This document shows positions 30,377-37,559 of a DNA stretch of 37,559 nt, one piece after another. This DNA is from Leptolyngbya sp. ES-bin-22. GTDB taxonomy: Bacteria; Cyanobacteriota; Cyanobacteriia; Leptolyngbyales; Leptolyngbyaceae. Under the pieces are notes generated by a model. The model searched no databases. It saw nothing but the letters and a program-made list of their open reading frames with translations, and was not told the DNA's origin. The translations under genes were made by a program, and so were the position numbers. Positions within the stretch are counted from its first letter, which is position 1, and each line of letters begins with the position of its first letter. The DNA is taken from the NCBI GenBank assembly GCA_014380065.1, contig JACMKO010000461.1, forward strand, positions 1 through 37,559. The letters run 5' to 3'.

Positions 30377-30425
30377 TTCTGATTTCCAAATTCTGCCTTC
30401 CGTCTCCTGGATTCTGACTCCTCAC
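30377..30425. repeat. Heptamer array between get3d-like gene and chlG
   Basis: TTCTGAT TTCCAAA TTCTGCC TTCCGTC TCCTGGA TTCTGAC TCCTCAC, seven units in register. Confidence 0.7.
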
Positions 30426-30460
30426 CGACCAACCTAGCCCTAATCGGATATTCATCCCGT

Positions 30461-31498
30461 ATGACTGAATCGAATCCTGCTCCGTTATCAGACGATCCTG
30501 TCGCTAAGGTTACACCAGATGGAATGGCAGCTCCGTCGCCAGTAGGCGATCGCAGCGCTAAAGCCCGACAACTGCTTGGAATGAAGGGCGCACAGCAGGG
30601 CGAAACGTCCATCTGGAAAATTCGCCTCCAGCTAATGAAGCCTATCACCTGGATTCCGCTAATTTGGGGCGTGGTGTGTGGTGCTGCTTCCTCAGGAAAC
30701 TACCGTTGGACGCTGGAAAACGTTTTGATTTCGGCTGCCTGCATGTTGATGTCGGGTCCGCTGCTGACGGGGTACACCCAAACGCTAAACGATTTTTACG
30801 ATCGTGACCTTGATGCCATCAACGAGCCGTATCGCCCCATTCCATCGGGGGCAATCTCACTTCCACAGGTGACGGTACAAATTTTGGTGCTGTTCTTTGG
30901 CGGCATTGGTGTTGCGTATGCGCTGGATCAATGGGCGGGGCATGAGTTTCCGACCATTACAGTGATGGCGATCGGCGGCTCCTTTGTGTCTTATATTTAT
31001 TCCGCGCCGCCCCTCAAGCTGAAGCAAAACGGCTGGTTAGGCAACTATGCGCTGGGTGCCAGCTACATTGCGCTGCCCTGGTGGGCGGGTCATGCGCTGT
31101 TTGGCGATTTGAACCCAACGGTCATGATTCTCACTCTGTTCTACAGCTTGGCAGGTCTGGGCATTGCGGTTGTCAATGACTTTAAGAGCGTCGAGGGCGA
31201 TCGGCAGTTGGGCTTGCAATCGCTGCCTGTGATGTTTGGGATTACGACGGCTGCATGGATTTGCGTCTGCATGATTGATATCTTCCAGGCTGGCATTGCC
31301 GTTTACCTGATCAGCATTCACGAAAATCTTTACGCGACTATCTTGCTGCTGTTGGTGATTCCGCAAATCACCTTTCAGGACATGTATTTTCTGAGAGATC
31401 CGCTGAAAAACGATGTGAAATACCAGGCAAGCGCTCAACCCTTTCTGGTGTTAGGGATGCTGGTTGCTGGGATAGCCCTCGGTCATGCTGGAGTTTAG
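30461..31498 (+). CDS. chlG: Chlorophyll synthase ChlG (UbiA prenyltransferase family)
   Basis: LLGMKGAQQGETSIWKIRLQLMKPITWIPLIWGVVCGAASSGNYRW, TQTLNDFYDRDLDAINEPYRPIPSGAIS, NDFKSVEGDRQLGLQSLPVMFG. Confidence 0.96.
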   Translation: MTESNPAPLSDDPVAKVTPDGMAAPSPVGDRSAKARQLLGMKGAQQGETSIWKIRLQLMKPITWIPLIWGVVCGAASSGNYRWTLENVLISAACMLMSGPLLTGYTQTLNDFYDRDLDAINEPYRPIPSGAISLPQVTVQILVLFFGGIGVAYALDQWAGHEFPTITVMAIGGSFVSYIYSAPPLKLKQNGWLGNYALGASYIALPWWAGHALFGDLNPTVMILTLFYSLAGLGIAVVNDFKSVEGDRQLGLQSLPVMFGITTAAWICVCMIDIFQAGIAVYLISIHENLYATILLLLVIPQITFQDMYFLRDPLKNDVKYQASAQPFLVLGMLVAGIALGHAGV

Positions 31499-31826
31499 CG
31501 ACTGAAATTTGGTCAATCTGAGCACAAATCACCCTCTTGCTACCCTGTCATTGTCATTGCAGGCAATTTGCAGAAAGGGCTGGCACAGCTTAATTTGATG
31601 TCGATGGATTACAGCTTGAAGCCTTCGACAGAAAGAACGCTCCAGCCGATCGCACCCTTGACCTCTGTCAGGATTCTGTCAAGATATAGCAGACCCTCAT
31701 TGGACTGATGGACAAAAAGTTGGCTGAATGTTGAAGTTGTTAGGGTTTGCTGATCCCTAAGATGCATTCTGATCCCAACCCCTTACAATGAGGACGGCGA
31801 TCGCTCGGTGGTGATGAGGCTGTAGT

Positions 31827-34124
31827 GTGGAAAATTTTCTTTCAAAACTCAAAAACTTATCGATCCGCTCCAACGGTTCCGAGTCGCTACAGTCTGACTT
31901 ACGACCAGACACGGCTAAGTCGCCTTCAGCGTTGCCTCAAGCGGTAACTCCAAGCTCCGATCAGACGGCACCCGTGCCGCAACGCATGAAGCGCTCTCGC
32001 ATGGGTAAACCGCTTTACCGTCGCTATGCATTCTGGCTAGCGCTTGTAGCTGTGAGCGGTGGTGCTGCTGTAGCCTGGGGCGTATGGAAAGTCGAAAAAA
32101 GCCTGCCTGATGTTTCAGCGATCGCTAGTTTTTCCCAGAATGGGACGTTGACCATCAAAGCGGCGGATGGGGTTGTTTTACAACAGCTCGGTTCCGCAAC
32201 ACGTCAAAAGCTGACCATTAAGCAAGTTCCCGATCGTGTCATCAAAGCCTTTATTGCGGCTGAAGATCGTCGTTTTTACCAGCACAACGGGGTTGACTAC
32301 CAATCAGTCATACGGGCTGTCGCCTCCAACTTGCTGGCACGTGACCTGGTTGAGGGGGGCAGTACGATTACGCAGCAGGTCGCGCGGATTATTTACCTCA
32401 GCCAAGATCGCACAATGGCGCGCAAGCTTCAGGAAGCCTTTTTAGCGCAAAAAATTGAGCGCACTTTGAGTAAAGATCAGGTGCTGGAAAAATACCTTAA
32501 TCTGGTTTACCTGGGATCAGGAGCGTATGGAGTGGCAGATGCCGCCTGGGTTTACTACAGCAAGTCAGTCGATCAACTGACGCTATCAGAAACGGCAATG
32601 ATCGCAGGGTTGCCGCCTGCCCCCAGTGATTATTCTCCGCTGGTGAACCTGCAAATTGCTCGCCAACGGCGCGACATCGTGCTCGATCGCATGCAGGAAG
32701 CTGGTTTCATCACGGAAGCTGAGGTCGAACAAGCGCGTGCCCAACCGCTTACCCTCAAACCCAGCGCGCCCAGAAAACTGTACAGCGATACGCCTTATTT
32801 CACGTCCTATATTCAGCAGCAATTGCCCAAGCTGCTGACAAAAGAGCAGCTAGAGGCTGGTGGGTTAACCGTCGAGACAAGCCTTAATCCGACGTGGCAG
32901 AAAGCAGCGGAAAAGGCGATCACAGATGCAGTGAAAAACATTGGACCCTCCGAAGGCTTTAAGCAGGCATCGCTGGTGGCGGTGGATCCCCGTAATGGTG
33001 AAATTCGTGCGATGGTAGGCGGCACCGACTTCAACACGAGCCAATTTAATCGCGTGACGCAGGCACAACGTCAGCCAGGCTCGTCTTTTAAGCCAATTTT
33101 GTACACGACTGCGATCGCGACAGGCATTTCGCCCTATGCCACTTACCTGGACGCGCCCTTAACTGTAGATGACTATAAGCCGCAAAATTACAGCCGCAAA
33201 TACAACGGCTGGCTGTCGCTGCGAGATGCCATTACCAATTCGATCAACCTGGTTTCAGTCCGGTTGCTAATCGATGTGGGATTCGACCCTGTGATTAAAC
33301 TTGGGCACGATATGGGCATCCAGTCTCAATTGCTGCCGACGTATTCTCTGGCATTGGGCACGTCCGAGGTTAACCTGCTGGAGCTTACCAGTGCTTACGC
33401 AACACTGGCGGCAAAAGGCAACTACCGTGAGTCGCACGGTATTCGTCGCATCATCAACCGTAAGGGGGAGGTCATTTACACGGCTGCCCCAAAACCTAAG
33501 CAAGCGGTTGACCGGGATTCTGTGGCGATCGTTACCTGGATGATGCAAAACGTCGTCAACAGTGGTACAGGTCAAGCGGCGCAAATTGGTAGACCCGTGG
33601 CTGGCAAAACAGGCACCTCCGAAGAAGCCCGTGATCTGTGGTTTATTGGCTTTGTGCCTCAAATGGCGGCTGGCGTTTGGTTGGGTAATGATGACAACAC
33701 GCCCACTTGGAGCTACAGCAGCACGGCAGCAGAAGTCTGGCACAATTTTATGACAACGGTTGTGAAAGGCATGGCAGTTGAGAAATTTCCTGAACTTCCT
33801 AAGCTGGATGGTCGCAAAGGCACCCTCAAAGCCAAGCCGGTCAAACCAAACCAAATGTATGACGGCGAAGCACCACAGGCTGATACCCGATCTTCTGGGG
33901 AATCTCGTAGTTATCCTCGATCGGGAGATTCTGCAAGACCTGCACCAGCAGCACCGTCTTCTGGTACTTCTGCGCCTTCAAACACACCAGCTCAGCCTTT
34001 AGAAGCAGCGCCAGCAGCTCCTGAATCAGCACCACCCCAAAACTCTGCGCCTGAACTACCTCCTGCCGAACCAGCACCACCGCCCACAACCTCTGGACCG
34101 CCCCAGCCTGCCCCTGGCAATTGA
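31827..34124 (+). CDS. Class A penicillin-binding protein (PBP1A-type transglycosylase/transpeptidase)
   Basis: AAEDRRFYQHNGVDYQSVIRAV...EGGSTITQQVAR (GT51), RQPGSSFKPILYTTAI (SxxK), TNSINL, GKTGTSEEARDLWFIGF (KTG); Pro/Ala-rich C-terminal tail. Confidence 0.95.
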   Translation: MENFLSKLKNLSIRSNGSESLQSDLRPDTAKSPSALPQAVTPSSDQTAPVPQRMKRSRMGKPLYRRYAFWLALVAVSGGAAVAWGVWKVEKSLPDVSAIASFSQNGTLTIKAADGVVLQQLGSATRQKLTIKQVPDRVIKAFIAAEDRRFYQHNGVDYQSVIRAVASNLLARDLVEGGSTITQQVARIIYLSQDRTMARKLQEAFLAQKIERTLSKDQVLEKYLNLVYLGSGAYGVADAAWVYYSKSVDQLTLSETAMIAGLPPAPSDYSPLVNLQIARQRRDIVLDRMQEAGFITEAEVEQARAQPLTLKPSAPRKLYSDTPYFTSYIQQQLPKLLTKEQLEAGGLTVETSLNPTWQKAAEKAITDAVKNIGPSEGFKQASLVAVDPRNGEIRAMVGGTDFNTSQFNRVTQAQRQPGSSFKPILYTTAIATGISPYATYLDAPLTVDDYKPQNYSRKYNGWLSLRDAITNSINLVSVRLLIDVGFDPVIKLGHDMGIQSQLLPTYSLALGTSEVNLLELTSAYATLAAKGNYRESHGIRRIINRKGEVIYTAAPKPKQAVDRDSVAIVTWMMQNVVNSGTGQAAQIGRPVAGKTGTSEEARDLWFIGFVPQMAAGVWLGNDDNTPTWSYSSTAAEVWHNFMTTVVKGMAVEKFPELPKLDGRKGTLKAKPVKPNQMYDGEAPQADTRSSGESRSYPRSGDSARPAPAAPSSGTSAPSNTPAQPLEAAPAAPESAPPQNSAPELPPAEPAPPPTTSGPPQPAPGN

Positions 34125-34197
34125 TTTTAGTCAATGGGCATAATCCTCCAGACTTTAGACATTAAAGCTGAGACCAAAGCACGCTGATTGACTCACT

Positions 34198-37100
34198 ATG
34201 TTTTCTAAGGTTCTGATTGCCAATCGGGGGGAAATTGCCTGCCGTATTATTCGCACGCTCGATCGCCTGGGGATTGCCTCTGTTGCCGTCTATTCTGAAG
34301 CGGATGCCCACACAGCACATGTAGCCGCTGCGGGTGAAGCCATTTGTGTGGGAGCTGCTGCTCCGTCTCAAAGCTATTTACGGGCAGACGCAATCCTGGC
34401 AGCAGCACAGGCAACCGGAGCGGATGCTATTCATCCCGGCTATGGTTTTTTAAGCGAGAATGTTGCTTTTGCAGAAGCGTGCGCTCAAGCAGGCATTGCG
34501 TTTATTGGTCCCACCCCTGACCAAATCCGTCAGTTTGGGCTCAAGCATGAAGCACGGGCGATCGCCCAGCAAGCTGGACTACCCCTCGTTCCTGGCACGT
34601 CGCTTTTAGACAATTTAGAGGAGGTGAAACAAGCCGCAGACACGATCGGCTACCCTGTGATGATCAAAAGTACAGCGGGTGGTGGCGGCATTGGAATGCA
34701 GCTTTGCCGGGAAGAAACAACGCTGGCAGATCTCTTTGCTACAGTGCAGCGGTTAAGCCGCAATAACTTTAATGAAAGCGGGGTTTTCCTCGAAAGGTAT
34801 GTCGAACGGGCACGCCACATTGAAGTGCAGATTTTTGGCGATGGGCAGGGTACCGTCGTGGCGTTGGGTGAACGAGACTGCTCCATTCAACGGCGCAACC
34901 AAAAGGTGATTGAAGAAGCCCCTGCGCCTAACATCAGCGAGGCACTTCGACAGCGCTTGTTTGAGTCGGCAGTGCGGCTGGGGCAGACTGTAAGTTATCG
35001 ATCGGCAGGCACCGTGGAGTTTATCTACGATGTGGACACCGAACAGTTTTATTTTTTGGAAGTAAATACTCGTTTACAGGTCGAACATGGCGTAACGGAA
35101 GCGGTTACAGGTATCGATCTGGTGGAATGGATGGTGCGGCAGGCAGCGGGCGAATCGCTTTCGCTGGGCACCTATCGCTATCAACCGAATGGACACTCGA
35201 TGCAGGTGCGGGTCTATGCCGAAGATCCCAACAAGAACTTTCAGCCTAGTTCGGGGACGCTGACCAACGTGCAGTTTCCCGCTAACGTCCGGTGTGACAC
35301 CTGGATTGCAACGGGCACAGAAGTCTCGCCCTTTTATGATCCCCTGCTGGTAAAAGTCATTGTGCATGGGGAATCCAGGCAAGGGGCGATCGCATCTCTC
35401 CAAACTGCCCTCGCCAGTTCTCGCCTTGACGGTATCGAAACCAACCTGGAGTATCTGCGCCAAATCATCGCGGCTCCTGCGTTTGCGGATGCTGCACTGA
35501 CCACCAAATTTCTCAACAGCTTTGCCTATCATGCTCGGACGATCGATGTCCTCGTGTCCGGCACCATGTCCACCGTGCAGGATTATCCAGGACGGGTGGG
35601 CTACTGGGATGTTGGCGTACCGCCCTCTGGTCCGATGGATTCGCTCGCGTTCCGCTTGGGCAACCGGATCTTGGGAAACTCAGACACGGCAGCAGGTTTG
35701 GAATGCACCCTTTCGGGTCCTACGTTGCGCTTCAACATCGATACCGTCATTTGCCTGACGGGTGCAACGATGAAGGCAACGTTAGACAAGGAGCCGATCG
35801 CCTCGTGGACAGCCGTTCCCGTCAAAGCAGGCAGTACGTTACGTCTGGGCACCATTCAGGGCAACGGCTTTCGGACGTACCTCTCCGTGCAGGGTGGCTT
35901 TGATGTCCCCGATTATCTGGGCAGCAAGGCAACGTTTACCCTGGGCGGATTTGGTGGGCATGGGGGCAGAGCGCTGCAAGTTGGCGATGTGCTGAAGCTG
36001 CAACCAGGCTCACCTCAAGCATCCCAATCGCTCCCATCTGAACTGATTCCGACCTATCCCGACCATTGGGAGATTGGCGTACTGTACGGACCTCACGGCG
36101 CACCTGATTTCTTTACCAACGCGGACATTGAGACGTTTTTCAGTACGCATTGGGAAGTTCACTATAATTCGGCGCGGACAGGCATTCGGTTGATTGGTCC
36201 TAAACCCCAGTGGGCACGGCAGGATGGCGGTGAGGCAGGGCTGCATCCTTCCAATATTCACGACAATGCCTATGCAGTGGGCACGATCGACTTTACGGGT
36301 GATATGCCCATTATTTTGGGGTTGGATGGTCCCAGTTTGGGCGGCTTTGTGTGTCCTGCCACGATCGCCGAAGCTGAATTGTGGAAAATTGGGCAGCTTA
36401 AACCGGGCAACACCATTCAATTCCACCGCCTCACGTTCGATCAGGCATTACAGCAAGAACTGGCGCTCGATCGCCAAATCCAAACGTTACAAGTTGGTCA
36501 ACCGCTGACGGTTGTGGCTGATGGTTCCAGCGATACGCGCTCCGCACACCTAAGTGAACGCGCGATCGTTGCCACGCTGCCTGCTACCGAGACTCAGATT
36601 GCCGTCACCTACCGTCAGGCAAGCGACAAGTACTTGCTGATTGAATACGGTGCTCTGGTGCTGGACTTGAATCTGCGCTTTCGGGTGCATGAGTTGATGA
36701 CCTACCTGCACGCCAATCCCATTGCAGGCATTCTGGAGCTCACACCGGGAATGCGATCGCTCCAGGTGCATTACGATAGCCGCGTCCTCTCCCAACAAGA
36801 CTTGCTAACGGCGTTGCAAGCAATTGAGGCACATTTGCCCGCGATCGCCGACCTGGAAACCTTGCCGACCCGCATTGTTCACCTCCCCCTCTCCTGGGAT
36901 GACGAATCAACCCAACTTGCCATTCAAAAATATATGCAGTCGGTGCGGAAAGACGCGCCCTGGTGTCCCAGCAACATTGAATTTATTCGACGCATCAATG
37001 GCTTAGACAGCATTGAAGACGTAAAAGAGATTGTCTTCAACGCTAGCTATCTCGTCATGGGACTCGGCGATGTCTACCTCGGTGCGCCCGTTGCTGTGCC

Positions 37101-37559
37101 GCTCGATCCGCGTCATCGCCTTGTCACGACCAAATACAATCCCGCTCGCACCTGGACACCTGAAAACGCTGTAGGCATTGGTGGTGCCTACCTTTGCATC
37201 TACGGCATGGAAGGTCCGGGTGGCTACCAGTTTGTGGGACGCACAGTGCCCGTGTGGAATCGCTACAAGCAAACGGCAGACTTTAAAGATGGAAAGCCCT
37301 GGCTGCTGCGGTTCTTCGACCAAATCCGGTTTTATCCCGTGTCCAATGCTGAGCTAACGCAACTCCGCGAAGACTTTATTGAAGGCACGTTCAAGCTGAC
37401 GATCGAAGAAACGACCTTCAGCCTACAGGACTATCACCAGTTCTTAGAAAGCATCGCCGAAGAAGCCACTGCCTTCAAAACCCGGCAGCAAACCGCTTTT
37501 CGTGAAGAGCGCGATCGCTGGGCACTCAATGCCCAGGATGAACAAGCCATTGTAGACGA
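34198..37559 (+). CDS. Urea carboxylase / guanidine carboxylase (biotin-dependent, 3' partial)
   Basis: ATG at 34198 ([48 protein letters not shown]), ATP-grasp biotin carboxylase, then KipA-like [42 protein letters not shown] and KipI-like [59 protein letters not shown]-type domains. Frame open to window end; missing from supplied ORF track. Confidence 0.93.
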   Translation, partial: MFSKVLIANRGEIACRIIRTLDRLGIASVAVYSEADAHTAHVAAAGEAICVGAAAPSQSYLRADAILAAAQATGADAIHPGYGFLSENVAFAEACAQAGIAFIGPTPDQIRQFGLKHEARAIAQQAGLPLVPGTSLLDNLEEVKQAADTIGYPVMIKSTAGGGGIGMQLCREETTLADLFATVQRLSRNNFNESGVFLERYVERARHIEVQIFGDGQGTVVALGERDCSIQRRNQKVIEEAPAPNISEALRQRLFESAVRLGQTVSYRSAGTVEFIYDVDTEQFYFLEVNTRLQVEHGVTEAVTGIDLVEWMVRQAAGESLSLGTYRYQPNGHSMQVRVYAEDPNKNFQPSSGTLTNVQFPANVRCDTWIATGTEVSPFYDPLLVKVIVHGESRQGAIASLQTALASSRLDGIETNLEYLRQIIAAPAFADAALTTKFLNSFAYHARTIDVLVSGTMSTVQDYPGRVGYWDVGVPPSGPMDSLAFRLGNRILGNSDTAAGLECTLSGPTLRFNIDTVICLTGATMKATLDKEPIASWTAVPVKAGSTLRLGTIQGNGFRTYLSVQGGFDVPDYLGSKATFTLGGFGGHGGRALQVGDVLKLQPGSPQASQSLPSELIPTYPDHWEIGVLYGPHGAPDFFTNADIETFFSTHWEVHYNSARTGIRLIGPKPQWARQDGGEAGLHPSNIHDNAYAVGTIDFTGDMPIILGLDGPSLGGFVCPATIAEAELWKIGQLKPGNTIQFHRLTFDQALQQELALDRQIQTLQVGQPLTVVADGSSDTRSAHLSERAIVATLPATETQIAVTYRQASDKYLLIEYGALVLDLNLRFRVHELMTYLHANPIAGILELTPGMRSLQVHYDSRVLSQQDLLTALQAIEAHLPAIADLETLPTRIVHLPLSWDDESTQLAIQKYMQSVRKDAPWCPSNIEFIRRINGLDSIEDVKEIVFNASYLVMGLGDVYLGAPVAVPLDPRHRLVTTKYNPARTWTPENAVGIGGAYLCIYGMEGPGGYQFVGRTVPVWNRYKQTADFKDGKPWLLRFFDQIRFYPVSNAELTQLREDFIEGTFKLTIEETTFSLQDYHQFLESIAEEATAFKTRQQTAFREERDRWALNAQDEQAIVD

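Noticed and set aside
33267-33854. 195-aa minus-strand ORF inside the PBP gene
   Set aside because: Antisense shadow of a clear class A PBP; no recognisable domain.
36010-36426. 138-aa minus-strand ORF inside the carboxylase
   Set aside because: Antisense shadow ORF within an intact multidomain carboxylase frame.

Overview
This is a cyanobacterial chromosomal segment: HIP1 GCGATCGC sites are frequent, and ntcA, chlG, hemF, menG and DUF3084/DUF2862 family genes are present. I found no rRNA, convincing tRNA, CRISPR array, transposase or prophage. Most of the window is housekeeping and metabolic coding: HtrA protease (5' partial), recF, a P2A-type Ca2+-ATPase, RNase II/R-like enzyme, rpsR, rpmG, RDD protein, thrC, fabI, ntcA, DUF3084, YqgF/RuvC-like nuclease, hemF, STAS protein, GIY-YIG protein, nitroreductase, SDR, DUF445, menG, a response regulator, hisF, DUF2862, a Get3d-like ATPase, chlG, PBP1A, and a urea/guanidine carboxylase (3' partial, absent from the supplied ORF track because it has no stop in the window). 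The most unusual signal is a set of imperfect 7-bp-periodic arrays at many gene ends. In at least five genes (pacL-like, fabI, ntcA, yqgF/ruvC-like, menG) the stop codon lies in or overlaps the heptamer register, in thrC the array starts at the base after the stop, and one array pair sits in frame inside recF. Other leads are two P-loop proteins with Lys->Arg in Walker A (one a Get3d-like protein next to chlG), a structured thrC leader with a short upstream ORF, four stacked dyads in a divergent promoter region, strong orphan hairpins in a 0.7-kb intergenic region, and a possible Yfr1 sRNA target site.
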